The notes below the pieces were generated by a model. It had not been told where the DNA came from, searched no databases, and saw nothing but the letters and a program-made list of their open reading frames with translations. DNA of 64,000 bases, taken from Inia geoffrensis. Its lineage: Eukaryota; Chordata; Mammalia; Artiodactyla; Iniidae. Location of the stretch: NCBI GenBank assembly GCA_036417435.1, contig JAZAQT010000774.1, positions 558,001-622,000 of the forward strand. Direction: 5' to 3'. The first letter of the stretch is position 1. Every line of letters starts with the position of its first letter. The position numbers and the translations under genes were made by a program. Positions 25,001 to 37,594 of this stretch are shown in pieces.

Positions 25001-25867
25001 TATGACATAAATCACAGCAAGATCCTTTTTGACCCACCTCCTAGAGCAATGGAAATAAAAACAAAAATAAACAAATGGGACCTAATGAAACTTCAAAGCT
25101 TTTGCACAGCAAAGGAAACCATAAACAAGACCAAAAGACAACCCTCAGAATGGGAGAAAATATTTGCAAATGAAGCAACTGACAAAGGATTAATCTCCAA
25201 AATTTACAAGCAGCTTATGCAGCTCAATGACAAAAAAACAAACAACCCAATCCAAAAATGGGCAGAAGACCTAAATAGACATTTCTCCAAAGAAGATATG
25301 CAGACTGCCAACAAACACATGAAAGAATGCTCAACATCATTAATCATTAGAGAAATGCAAATCAAAACTACAATGAGATATCATCTCACACCAGTTAGAA
25401 TGGCCATCATCAAAAAATCTAGAAACAATAAATGCTGGAGAGGGTGTGGACAAAAGGGAACCCTCTTGCACTGCTGGTGGGAATGTGAATTGGTTCAGCC
25501 ACTATGGAGAACAGTATGGAGGTTCCTTAAAAAACTCAAAATAGAACTACCATATGACCCAGCAATCCCACTACTGGGCATATACCCTGAGAAAACCAAA
25601 ATTGAAAAAGAGGCGTGTACCAAAATGTTCATCGCAGCTCTATTTACAATAGCCCGGGGATGGAAACAACCTAAGTGCCCATCGTCAGATGAATGGATAA
25701 AGAAGATGTGGCACATATACACAATGGAATATTACTCAGCATTAAAAAGAAACGAAATTGAGCTATTTGTAATGAGGTGGATAGACCTCGAGTCTGTCAT
25801 ACAGAGTGAAGTAAGTCAGAAAGACAAAGACAAATACCGTATGCTAACACATATATATGGAATTTAA
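22048..25867 (+). pseudogene. ORF2: L1 ORF2 (endonuclease-reverse transcriptase), one frameshift
   Basis: ORF2p nicks target DNA and copies L1 RNA in place. The ATG at 22,048 opens 137 residues of AP-type endonuclease (ITLNVNGLNAPTKRHRLAEW; CLQETHF with the catalytic glutamate). One extra A in the 5-A run at 22,440-22,444 shifts the frame to a stop at 22,459. The correct frame continues openly to TAA at 25,865. It carries DFNTPLS and RIDHILG (end of the endonuclease domain), the reverse transcriptase core ([23 protein letters not shown]) and FADD at 24,143-24,154 with both catalytic aspartates. The C-terminal cysteine region is [18 protein letters not shown] at 25,433-25,486. Total length without the extra base would be 1,272 residues, the normal size for mammalian ORF2p. 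It lies 58 bp after ORF1. Confidence 0.96.
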
Positions 25868-26254
25868 GAAAAAAAAATGTTATGAAGAACCTAGGGGTAA
25901 GACAGGAATAAAGACACAGACCTACTGGAGAACGGACTTGAGGATATGGGGAGGGGGAGGGGTGAGCTATGAGAGGGCGAGGGAGGGGCATGGACATATA
26001 TGTACTAACAAACGTAAGGTAGATAGCTAATGGGAAGCAGCCGCTTGGCACAGGGATATCTGCTCGGTGCTTTGTGACTGCCTGGAGGGGTGGGATAGGG
26101 AGGGAAGGAAGGAGAGATACGCAAGAGGGAAGAAATATGTGAACGTCTGTATATATATAACTGATTCACTTTATTGTAAAGTAGAAACTGACACACCATT
26201 GTAGAGCAATTTTAACCCAATAAAGATGTTAAAAAAAATAAATAAAAAATAAAA
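25868..26254 (+). other. L1 3' UTR with G-rich tract and AATAAA signal
   Basis: Non-coding end of the element. A G-rich purine tract (GGGGAGGGGGAGGGG-type) lies at about 25,947-25,990, typical of L1 3' UTRs. AATAAA at 26,218-26,223 precedes the first A-rich tail at 26,231-26,254. Confidence 0.9.
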
Positions 26255-26269
26255 GAAGTTTGTAAGCTG
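26255..26269 (+). other. Extra 15-bp segment between two A tails
   Basis: GAAGTTTGTAAGCTG lies between the first A-rich tail and the final pure A run (26,270-26,289, which overlaps the target duplication). It is neither L1 3' UTR nor satellite. Best explained as a very short 3' transduction, or untemplated sequence added during insertion. Confidence 0.75.
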
Positions 26270-26285
26270 AAAAAAAAAAAAAAAA

Positions 26286-26297
26286 AAAACCCATACA
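26286..26297 (+). repeat. L1 target-site duplication, right copy
   Basis: AAAACCCATACA, identical to 20,195-20,206; satellite sequence continues in phase with TTTATAGGTCTCC. Confidence 0.93.
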
Positions 26298-27181
26298 TTT
26301 ATAGGTCTCCATAAGAAAATTATTTGTGTACAGCAGCATACACACAGCAGTGTAAATAAGCTAAATCCTCTTATAAAAATAAATTTGAAAAGAAAACACA
26401 AGGACTGTGAAATAGAGAGAAATTCTTAAATAAGTCCTTCAGGGCTTGTGAGGAATCTTGGATTTACCACCTCTACATTCACAGCTGGGGGAGAGATAAG
26501 GCTGGATACTTGGGGCTGATACTATTGGTGAGGGAATGCAGACCCTTTGAGGTAATGGTGCATGGTTCCATTTCCATGGGTCCCAAATCTCCACGTTTAA
26601 TGGATTTATCATTCAGCTAAAATATGCATGGAAAACCCAGAATAGGGTCCACGAAGTGATCAGGCAAAATTTCTAAAACTCATCGCCATTTTCTCCCCCT
26701 GGTACTCGAGTTCGCCGTTCCAGATGCGATATTAACATTCTCCCCACTTGGAGAGTCAGTGCCTTTGACCTCTTGTTGCGCACTGTTTGCAATTTCTGTG
26801 GACGATGAACAGGAATAAGGAGAACCAATGAGCGGCTAACTCGATGTGTTTGGACGGGCACATTGAACTCTGATTTCCCTACAGGAAGAAGAATTCACCA
26901 AAGGCTCAGCGTTCCATGCCAGAACGAGATTAGGGCCTGAAGCAATTCTTCGGGTTTGCGGACAGCTCACAAGAAAGCAAGTTGAGAAAAGGAGATTTTT
27001 GGCACTGTAACTCACAATCCTGCAGATTTCCAAATGACCCCTATCATCCAAAAATTTATTGAAGGAAGGCTGTGAATAGGACTTGAACGCGATGCATAAT
27101 GGCAGAAAACAGGTATCAGGTGGTAGATAAGAATTGCTCTGAAAGCGGAGGAAAACAGGCAGCAGTTCGACAGTGATGCAC

Positions 27182-28916
27182 TTCGCCAAAAATGGCGTAT
27201 GCATTTTTTCCTGAATATATTCAGGAAAAAACGCATACGCCCATTTTGGCCAACCAAGCAAGCCTGCAATGGAAATCCGCACTACAAGGAAGTCTCACTT
27301 CCCACCGATCAAAAGGGCCGTCAGAAAAAAGTGTAAAATCCAGAGAGGCTGGACAGGTCACGGAGAACCGGAAGCCTTGTTTTGCTGATTGGCGGGATGT
27401 AAATTGCCAACAGCCACTCTGGAGAAGTGGATTGTGTTTCCTGAAACAAAGAAAAAACCAAGCTAGAGAGCCTAGGGCACTTCCACTTATGGTGCTATAG
27501 ATTCGGAAAATTGAAATGAAAAAGACACAGCCACACCAAAGTTTGGGGCTGCTCTGTGTTCGGGAACCTTGACTATGGTACAACTTCAATAGCCCAGAAA
27601 GAGAAAAATGGATATAGAAGTTGTGGTACATCCCTACAATGGAATATCACTCAACAATGAAATCAATGGCAACAGGCCAGTAGCAGCATAATGAGTGGAT
27701 ATAGTTACGATGATTCTAAGTGAAATACTCACACAGAAAAAGAAACTTCATAAGATATCACTAATACCGGGAATGTAAATACGACTACGCATGAACTGCA
27801 TTTCAAAACACAACAGTGTCTCACATTTACAAAAGAAACTTATGCTTGCTTAAGGGGAAAGGAAGGTGGGGAAGCTGCATAAAACCAGAGGTTGACATTA
27901 GGACAGATACCATTCCATAAGCCAAATATATATTAGACAAGACCTACTCCTCGCTCAACCAAATGGACTCAACACACCGTATTCAAAACCTAAGAATATA
28001 CCTGACTATGAAGAAAATTAAAACCCATACATTTATAGGTCTCCATAAGAAAATCATTTGTGTACAGCAGCATACACACAGCAGTGTAAATAAGCTAAAT
28101 CCCCTTATAAAAATAAATTTGAAAAAGAAAACACAAGGACTGTCAAATAGAGAGAAATTCTTAAATAAGTCCTTCAGGGCTTGTGAGGAATCTTGGATTT
28201 ACCACCTCTACATTCACAGCTGGGGGAGAGATAAGACTGGACACTTGGGGCTGATACTATTGGTGAGGGAATGCAGACCCTTTGAGGTAATGGTGCATGG
28301 TTCCCATTCCACGGGTCCCAAATCTCCACGTTTAAGGGATTTATCCTTCAGCTAAAATATGCATGGAAATCCCAGAATATGGTCCACGAAGTGGTCAGGC
28401 AAAATTTCTAAAACTCATCGCCATTTTCGCCCCCTGGTACTCGAGTTCACCGTTACAGAGGCGATATTAATATTCTCCCCACTTGGAGAGACAGTGCCTT
28501 TGACCTCTTTTTTCCCACAGTTTGCAATTTCTTTGGAAGATGAACAGGAATAAGGAGAACCAGTGAGCGGCTAACTCGATGTGTTTGGACGGGCACATTG
28601 AACTCTGATTTCCCTACAGGAAGAAGAATTCACCAAAGGCTCAGCATGCCATGCCAGAACGAGATTAGGGCCTGAAGAAATTCTTTGGGTTTTCTGTCAG
28701 CTCACAAGAAAGCGAGTTGAGAAAAGGAGATTTTTGGCACTGTAACTCAGAATCCTGCAGAGTTCCAAATGACCCCTATCATTCAAAATTTTTTGGAAGG
28801 AAGGCTGTGAAGAGGACTTCAACGCGACACAGAATTGCAGAAAACAGATATCAGGTGGTAAATAAGAATTGCTCTGAAAGCGTAGGAAAAGAGACAGCAG
28901 TTCGACAGTGATGCAC
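27182..28916 (+). repeat. Satellite monomer M13
   Basis: 1,735 bp and lacks the 18-bp duplication, so the M10-M12 subtype ends at M12. Left palindrome arm TTCGCCAAAAATGGC has several changes. Confidence 0.9.
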
Positions 28917-30652
28917 TTGGCCTAAAAGGACGTATGCGTTTTTTCCAGAATATATTCAGGAAAAAACGCATACGCCCTTTTTGGCCATCCAAGCAAGCCT
29001 GCAATGGAGATCCGCACTACAAGGAAGTCTCACTTCCCACCGATCAAAAGGGCCGTCCGAAAAAAGTGTAAAATCCAGAGAGGCAGGACAGGCCATGGAG
29101 AACCGGCAGCCTTGTTATGCTGATGGGCGGGATGTAAATTGCCAACAGCCACTCTGGAGAAGTGGATGGTGTTTCCTGGAACAAAGAAAAAACCAAGTTA
29201 GAGAGCCTAGGGCACTTCCACTTATGGTGCTATAGATTCGGAAAATTTAAATGAAAAAGACAGAGCCACACCAAAGTTTGGGGCTGCTCTGTGTACGGGA
29301 ACCTTGACTATGGTACAACTTCAATAGCCCAGAAAGAGAAAAATGGATATAGAAGTTGTGGTACATCCCTACATTGGAATATCACTCAACAATGAAATCA
29401 ATTGCAACAGACCAGTAGCAGCATAATGAGTGGATTTAGTTACGATGATTCTAAGTGTAATAAGTCACACAGAAAAAGAAACATCATAAGATATAACTAA
29501 TACCGGGAATGTAAACACAGCAACACGTGAACTGCATTACAAAACACAACAGAGTCTCACATTTACTAAAGAAACTTATGCTTGCTTAAGGGGAAAGGAG
29601 AGTGCGGAGGCTGCATAAAACCAGATGTTGACATTAGGACAGATACCATTCCATAATCCAAATATATATTAGACAAGAACTACTCCTTGCTCTACCAAAT
29701 GGACTTAACACCCCATATTCAAAACCTAGGAGTATACCTGACTATGAAGAAAATTAAAACCCGTACATTTATAGGTCTCCATAAGAAAATCATTTGTGTA
29801 CAGCAGCATACACACAGCACTGTAAATAAGCTAAATCCCCTTATAAAAATAAATTTAAAAAAGAAATCACAAGGACTGTGAAATAGAGAGAAATTCTCAA
29901 ATAAGTCCTTGAGGGCTTGTGAGGAATCTCGGATTTACCACCTCTACATCCACAGCTCTGGGAGAGATAAGGCTGGACACATGGGGCTGATACGAATGGT
30001 AAGGGAATGCAGACCCTTTGAGACAATGGTGCATGGTTCCCATTCCACGGGTCCCAAATCTCCACGTTTAAGGGATTTATCCTGCAGCTAAAATATGCAT
30101 GGAAAACCCAGAATATGGTCCACAAAGTGATCATGCGAAATTTCTAAAACTCATCGCCATTTTCGCCCCCTGGTTCTCGAGTTCGCCATTCCAGTTGCAA
30201 TATTATCATTCTCCCCACTTGGAGAGTCAGTGCCTTTGACCTCTTGTTTGGCACAGTTTGCAATTTCTGTGGAAGATGAACAGGAATAAGGAGAAGCAAT
30301 GAGCGGCTAACTCGAAGTGTTTGGACGGGCACATTGAACGCTTATTTCCCTACAGGAAGAAGAATTCACCAAAGGCTCAGCATGCCATGCCGGAACGAGA
30401 TTAGGGCCTGAAGCAATTCTTCGGGTTTGCGATCAGCTCACAAGAAAGCGAGTTGAGAAAAGGAGATTTTTGGCAGTGTAACTCACAATCCTGCAGAGTT
30501 CCAAATGACCCCTATGATCCAAAAATTTATTGAAGGAAGGCTGTGGAGAGGACTTGAACGCGATGCAGAATTGCAGAAAACAGATATCAGGGGGTAGATA
30601 AGAAGTCCTCTGAAAGCGTAGGAAAAGAGGCAGCAGTTCGACAGTGATGCAC
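28917..30652 (+). repeat. Satellite monomer M14
   Basis: 1,736 bp. It shares GATACGAATGGTAAGGG near 29,989 and GAACGCTTATTTCCC near 30,336 with M15, so M14 and M15 are a recent adjacent pair. The palindrome centre is altered to CCAGAATATATTCAGG. Confidence 0.9.
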
Positions 30653-32388
30653 TTGGCCAAAAAGGGCGTATGCGTTTTTTCCTGAATATATTCAGGAAAA
30701 AACGCATACGCCCTTTTTGGCCATCCAAGCAGACCTGCAATGGAAATCCGCAATACAATTAAGTCTCACTTCCCACCGATCAAAAGGGCCGTCTGAAAAA
30801 AGTGTAAAATCCAGAGAGGCAGGACAGGCCATGGAGAACCGGCAGCCTTGTTATGCTGATGGGCGGGATGTAAATTGCCAACAGCCACTATGAAGAAGTG
30901 GATGGTGTTTCCTGGAACAAAGAAAAAAACAAGTTAGAGAGCCTAGGGCACTTCCACTTATGGTGCTATAGATTCGGAAAATTTAAATGAAAAAGACAGA
31001 GCCACACCAAAGTTTGGGGCTGCTCTGTGTAATGGAATCTTGACTATGGTACAACTTCAATAGCCCAGAAAGAGAAAAATGGATATAGATGTTGTGGTAC
31101 ATCCCTACAATGGAATATCACTCAACAATGAAATCAATGGCAACAGACCAGTAGCAGCATAATGAGTGGCTTTAGTTATGATGATTCTAAGTGAAATAAG
31201 TCACACAGAAAAAGAAACATCATAAGATATCACTACTACCGGGAATGTAAACACGGCTACCTGTGAACTGCATTACAAAACACAATAGAGTCTCACATTT
31301 ACAAAAGAATCTTATGCTTGCTTAAGGGGAAAGGAGAGTGGGGAGGCTGCATAAAACCAGAGGTTGACATTAGGACAGATACCATTCCATAAGCCAAATA
31401 TATATTAGACAAGAGCTACTCATTGCTCAACCAAATGGACTCAACACCCCCTTTTCAAAACCTAGGAATATACCTGACTATGAAGAAAATTAAAACCCAT
31501 ACATTTATAGGTCTCCATAAGAAAATCATTTTTGTACAGCAGCCTACACACAGCAGTGTAAATAAGCTAAATACCCTTATAAAAATAAATTTGAAAAAGA
31601 AAGCACAAGGACTGTGAAATAGAGAGAAATTCTCAAATAAGTCCTTGAGGGCTTGTGAGGAATCTCGGATTTACCACGTCTACATCCACAGCTCTGGGAG
31701 AGATAAGGCTGGACACATGGGGCTGATACGAATGGTAAGGGAATGCAGACCTTTTGAGACAATGGTTCATGGTTCCCATTCCACGGGTCCCAAATCTCCA
31801 CGTTTAAGGGATTTATCCTTCAGCTAAAATATGCATGGAAAACCCAGAATATGGTCCACAAAGTGATCATGCGAAATTTCTAAAACTCATCGCCATTTTC
31901 GCCCCCTGGTTCTCGAGTTCGCCGTTCCAGTTGCAATATTATCATTCTCCCCACTTGGAGAGTCAGTGCCTTTGACCTCTTTTTTGGCACAGTTTGCAAT
32001 TTCTGTGGAAGATGAACAGGAATAAGGAGAACCAATGAGCGGCTAACTCGAAGTGTTTGGACGGGCACATTGAACGCTTATTTCCCTACAGGAAGAAGAA
32101 TTCACCAAAGGCTCAGCATGCCATGCCGGAACGAGATTAGGGCCTGAAGCAATTCTTCGGGTTTGCGGTCAGCTCACAAGAAAGCGAATTGGGAAAATGA
32201 GATTTTTGGCAGTGTAACTCACAATCCTGCAGAGTTCCAAATGACCCCTATCATCCAAAAATTTATTGAAGGAAGGCTGTGGAGAGGACTTGAACGCGAT
32301 GCAGAATTGCAGAAAACAGATATCAGGGGGTAGACAAGAATTGCTCTGAAAGCGTAGGAAAAGAGGCAGCAGTTCCACAGTGATGCAC
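30653..32388 (+). repeat. Satellite monomer M15
   Basis: 1,736 bp. It has the cleanest palindrome in the window and the M14-specific variants at an offset of 1,736 bp. Confidence 0.92.
30654..30723. repeat. Satellite palindrome, clearest example (M15)
   Basis: Two 35-base arms are exact reverse complements with no spacer. The left arm starts TGGCCAAAAAGGGCGTATGC and the centre is CCTGAATATATTCAGG. The same element opens every monomer in the window with zero to several mismatches. It could extrude as a cruciform in DNA or fold as a long hairpin in RNA. The right arm runs directly into the L1-like part of the monomer. Its function is unknown. Confidence 0.95.
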
Positions 32389-34123
32389 TTGGCCAAAAAG
32401 GACGTATGCGTTTTTTCCTGATTATATTCAGGAAAAAAGGCATACGCCCTTTTTGGCCAACCAAGCAAGACTGCAATGGAAGTCCACACTACAATGAAGT
32501 CTCACTTCCCACCGATCAAAACGGCCGTCCGAAAAAAGTGTAAAATCCAGAGAGGCAGGACAGGCCGTGGAGAACCGGCAGCCTTGTTATGCTGATGGGC
32601 GGGATGTAAATTTCCAACAGCTACTCTGGAGAAGTGGATGGTGTTTCCTGGAACAAAGAAGAAAACAAGCTAGAGAGCCTAGGGCACTTCCACTTATGGT
32701 GCTTTAGATTCGGAAAATTTAAATGAAAAAGACACAGCAACACCAAAGTTTGGGGCTGCTCTGTGTACGGAAACCTTGACTATGGTACAACTTCAATATC
32801 CCAGAAAGAGAAACATGGATATAGAAGCTGTGGTACATCCTTACAATGGAATATCACTCAACAATGAAATCAATGGCAACAGACCAGTAGCAGCATAATG
32901 AGTGGATTTAGTTACGATGATTCTAAGTGAAATAAGTCACACAGAAAAAGAAACATCATAAGATATCACTAATACAGGGAATGTAAACACGGCTACGTGT
33001 GAACTGCATTTCAAAACACAACAGAGTCTCTCATTTACAAAAGAAACTTATGCTTGCTTAAGGGGAAAGGAGAGTGGGGAGGCTGCATAAAACCAGAGGT
33101 TGACATTAGGACAGACACCATTCCATAAGCCAAATATATATTAGACAAGACCTACTCATTGCTCAACCAAATGGACTCAACACCCCGTATTCAAAACTTA
33201 AGAATATACCTGACTATGAAGAAAATTAAAACCCATACATTTATTGGTTTCCATAAGAAAATCTTTTGTGTACAGCAGCATACACCCAGCAGTGTAAATA
33301 AGATAAATCCCTTTATAAAAATAAATTTGAAAAAGAAAACACAAGGACTGTGAAATAGTGTCAAATTCTCAAATAAGTCCTTGAGGGTTTGTGAGGAATC
33401 TTGGATTACCACCTCTACATCCACAGCTGTGGGAGAGATAAGGCTGGACACTTGGGGCTGATACTATTGGTGAGGGAATGCAGACCCTTTGAGGTAACGG
33501 TGCATGGTTCCCATTACACGGGTCCAAAATCTCCACGTTTAAGGGATTTATCCTTCAGCTAAAATATGCATGGAAAACCCAGAATATGGTCCACGAAGTG
33601 ATCAGGCAAAATTTCTCAAACTTATCACCATTTTGGCCACCTGGTACTCGAGTTTGCCGTTCTAGATGCGATATTAACATTCTCCCCACTTGGAGAGTTA
33701 GTGTCTTTGACCTCTTGTTTGGCACAGTTTGCAATTTCTGTGGAAGATGAACAGGAATAAGGAGAACGAATGAGCGGCTAACTCGATGTGTTTGGACGGG
33801 CACATTGAACTCTGATTTCCCTACAGGAAGAAGAATTGACCAAAGGCTCCTCGTGCCATGCCAGAACGAGATTAGGGCCTGAAGCAATTCTTCGGGTTTG
33901 CGGTCAGCTAACAAGAAAGCGAGTTGAGAAAAGGAGATTTTTGGCACTGTAACTCACAATCCTGTAGAGTTCCAAATGACCCCTATTATCCAAAAATTTA
34001 TTGAAGGAAGGCTGTGAAGAGGAATTTAATGCGACCCAGAATTGCAGAAAACAGATATCAGGTGGTAGACAAGAATTGCTCTGAAAGCGTAGGAAAAGAG
34101 GCAGCAGTTCCACAGTGATGCAC
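32389..34123 (+). repeat. Satellite monomer M16
   Basis: 1,735 bp. The palindrome centre is GATTATATTC. The middle carries GACACAGCAACACC like Y monomers, and the end has the private TCCTCGTGCCATGCC shared with the end of M18. Confidence 0.9.
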
Positions 34124-35858
34124 TTGGCCAAAAAGTGTGTATGCGTTTTTTTCCTGAATATATTCAGGAAAAAACGCATACGCCCTTTTTGGCCAACCCA
34201 TCAAGCCTGCAATGGAAATCCGCACTACAATGAAGCCTCACTTCCCACTGATGAAAAGGGCCGACAGAAAGAAGTGTAAAATCCAGAGAGGCAGAACAGG
34301 CCATGGAGTACCGGCAGCCTTGTTATGCTGATGGGCGGGATGAAAATTGCCAACAGCCACTCTGGAGAAGTGGATGAGGTATCCTGGAACAAAGAAAAAA
34401 ACAAGCTAGAGAGCCTAGGGCACTTCCACTGATAGTGCTGTACATTCGGAAAATTTAAATGACAAAGACACAGCAACACCAAAGTTTGGGGCTGCTCTGT
34501 GTACGGAAACCTTGACTATGGTACAAATTCAATATCCCAGAAAGAGAAAAATGTATATAGAAGTTGTGGTAAATCCTTACAATGGAATATCACTCAACAA
34601 TGAAATCAATGGCAACAGACCAGTAGCAGCATAAAGAGTGGATTTAATTACGATGATTCTAAGTGAAATAAGTCACACAGAAAAAGAAACATCATAAGAT
34701 ATCACTAATACAGTGAATGTAAACACGGCTACGCGAGAACTGCATTTCAAAACACAACAGAGTCTCACATTTACAAAAGAAACTTAGGCTTGCTTAAGGG
34801 GAAAGGAGAGTGGGGAGGCTGCATAAAACCAGAGGTTGAAATTAGGACAGATACCATTCCATAAGCCAAATATATATTAGACAAGACCTACTCATTGCTC
34901 AACCAAATGGACTCAACACCCCGTATTCAAAACCTAGGAATATACCTGACTATGAAGAAAATTAAAACCCATACATTTATAGGTTTCCATAAGAAAATCA
35001 TTTGTGTACAGCAGCATACACCCAGCAGTGTAAATAACCTAAATCCCTTTATAAAAATAAATTTGAAAAAGAAAACAAAAGGACTGTGAAATAGAGAGAA
35101 ATTCTCAAATAAGTCCTTGAGGGCTTGTGAGGAATCTTGGATTACCACCTCTACATCCACAGCTGTGGGAGAGATAAGGCTGGACACTTGGGGCTGATAC
35201 TATTGGTGAGGGAATGCAGACCCTTTGAGGTAATGGTGCATGGTTCCCATTCCACGGGTCCCAAATCTCCACGTTTAAGGGATTTATCCTTCAGCTAAAA
35301 TATGCATGGAAAACCCAGAATATGTTCCACGAAGTGATCAGGAAAAATTTCTAAAACTCATCCCCATTTTCGCCCCCTGGTAGTCGAGTTCGCCTTTCCA
35401 GATGCGATATTAACATTCTCCCCACTTGGAGAGTCAGTGCCTTTGACCTCTTGTTTCGCACAGTTTGCAGTTTCTGTAGAAGATGATCAGGAATAAGGAG
35501 AACCAATGAGCGGTTAACTCGAAGTGTTTGGACGGGCACATTGAACTCTGATTTCCCTACAGGAAGAAGAACTCACCAAAGGCTCAGCGTGCCATGCCGG
35601 AATGAGATTAGGGCCTGAAACAATTCTTCCGGTTTGCAGTCAGCTCACAAGAAAGCGAGTTGTTAAAAGGAGATATTTGGCACTGTAACTCAAAATCCTG
35701 CAGAGTTCCAAATTACCCCTATCATCCAAAAATTTATTGAAGGAAGGCTGTGAAGAGGACTTGAATGCGACCCAGAATTGCAGAAAACAGATATCAGGGG
35801 GAGACAAGAATTGCTCTGAAAGCGTAGGAAAAGAGGCAGCAGTTCCACAGTGATGCAC
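34124..35858 (+). repeat. Satellite monomer M17 (dimer unit, first half)
   Basis: 1,735 bp. The left palindrome arm reads AAAAAGTGTGTATGCG and the right flank AACCCATCAAGCC. It matches M19 at an offset of 3,471 bp. Confidence 0.9.
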
Positions 35859-37594
35859 TTGGCCAAAAAGTGTGTATACGTTTTTTTCCTGAATATATTC
35901 AGGAAAAAACGCATACGCCCTTTTTGGCCAACCCATCAAGCCTGCAATGGAAATCCGCACTACAATGAAGCCTCACTTCCCACTGATCAAAAGGGCCGAC
36001 AGAAAGAAGTGTAAAATCCAGAGAGGCAGAACAGGCCATGGAGTACCGGCAGCCTTGTTATGCTGATGGGCGGGATGTAAATTGCCAACAGCCACTCTGG
36101 AGAAGTGGATGGTGTTTCCTGGAACAAAGAAAAAAACAAGCTAGAGAGCCTAGGGCACTTCCACTTATAGTGCTGTACATTCGGAAAATTTAAATGACAA
36201 AGACACAGCAACACCAAAGTTTGGGACTGCTCTGTGTACGGAAACCTTGACTATGGTACAACTTCAATATCCCAGAAAGAGAAAAATGGATATAGAAGTT
36301 GTGGTACATCCTTACAATGGAATATCACTCAACAATGAAATCAATGGCAACAGACCAGTAGCAGCATAATGAGTGGATTTAGTTACGATGATTCTAAGTG
36401 AAATAAGTCACACAGAAAAAGAAACATCATAAGATATCACTAATACAGGGAATGTAAACACGGCTACGCGTGAACTGCATTTCAAAACACAACAGAGTCT
36501 CTCATTTACAAAAGAAACTTAGGCTTGCTTAAGGGGAAAGGAGAGTGGGGAGACTGCATAAAACCAGAGGTTGACATTAGGACAGATACCATTCCATAAG
36601 CCAAATATATATTAGACAAGAGCTACTCCTTGCTCAACCAAATGGACTCAACACCCCGTATTCAAAACCTAGAAATATAACTGACTATGAAGAAAATTAA
36701 AACCCATACATTTATTGGTTTCCATAAGAAAATCTTTTGTGTACAGCAGCATACACCCAGCAGTGTAAATAAGCTAAATCCCTTTATAAAAATAAATTTG
36801 AAAAAGAAAACACAAGGACTGTGAAATAGAGAGAAATTCTCAAATAAGTCCTTGAGGGCTTGTGAGGAATCTTGGATTACCACCTCTACATCCACAGCTG
36901 TGGGAGAGATAAGGCTGGACACTTGGGGCTGATACTATTGGTGAGGGAATGCAGACCCTTTGAGGTAATGGTGCATGGTTCCCATTCCACGGGTCCCAAA
37001 TCTCCACGTTTAAGGGATTTATCCTTCAGCTAAAATATGCATGGAAAACCCAGAATATGTTCCACGAAGTGATCAGGCAAAATTTCTACAACTTATCGCC
37101 ATTTTGGCCACCTGGTACTCGAGTTCGCCGTTCCAGATGGGATATTAACATTCGCCCCACTTGGAGAGTCAGTGTCTTTGACCTCTTGTTTGGCACAGTT
37201 TGCAATTTCTGTGGAAGATGAACAGGAATAAGGAGAACGAATGAGCGGCTAACTCGATGTGTTTGGACGGGCACATTGAACTCTGATTTCCCTACAGGAA
37301 GAAGAATTCACCAAAGGCTCCTCGTGCCATGCCAGAACGAGATTAGGGCCTGAAGCAATTCTTCGGGTTTGCGGTCAGCTAACAAGAAAGTGAGTTGAGA
37401 AAAGGAGATTTTTGGCACTGTAACTCACAATCCTGTAGAGTTCCAAATGACCCCTATTATCCAAAAATTTATTGAAGGAAGGCTGTGAAGAGGAATTGAA
37501 TGTGACGCAGAATTGCAGAAAACAGATATCAGGTGGTAGACAAGAATTGCTCTGAAAGCGTAGGAAAAGAGGCAGCAGTTCCACAGTGATGCAC
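35859..37594 (+). repeat. Satellite monomer M18 (dimer unit, second half)
   Basis: 1,736 bp. The AGTGTGTATACG left arm has one further substitution. The sequence before its palindrome matches that before M20 at an offset of 3,472 bp; GAGTTGTTAAAAGG near 35,656 is a shared private variant. Confidence 0.9.

Larger units (their letters stand above)
20207..26285 (+). mobile_element. Nearly full-length young L1 retrotransposon (cetartiodactyl type)
   Basis: A 6.08-kb non-LTR element in the order 5' UTR, ORF1, 58-bp spacer, ORF2, 3' UTR with a G-rich tract, A-rich tail. It is flanked by a 12-bp direct repeat of satellite sequence. Its reading frames are each broken only once, both at homopolymer runs, so the insertion is young. 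Insertion into one monomer of an array shows that it postdates amplification of the M10-M12 subtype. Whether another allele is intact cannot be told from one sequence. Confidence 0.96.
19339..27181 (+). repeat. Satellite monomer M12, split by an L1
   Basis: Satellite 19,339-20,206 and 26,286-27,181 flank the L1. Removing the 6,079-bp insert and one 12-bp target duplication leaves 1,752 bp, exactly the M10 length, and the 18-bp duplication is present near 19,800-19,840. The left palindrome arm is TTGGGCAAAAAG and the centre is GATTATATTC. Confidence 0.92.
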
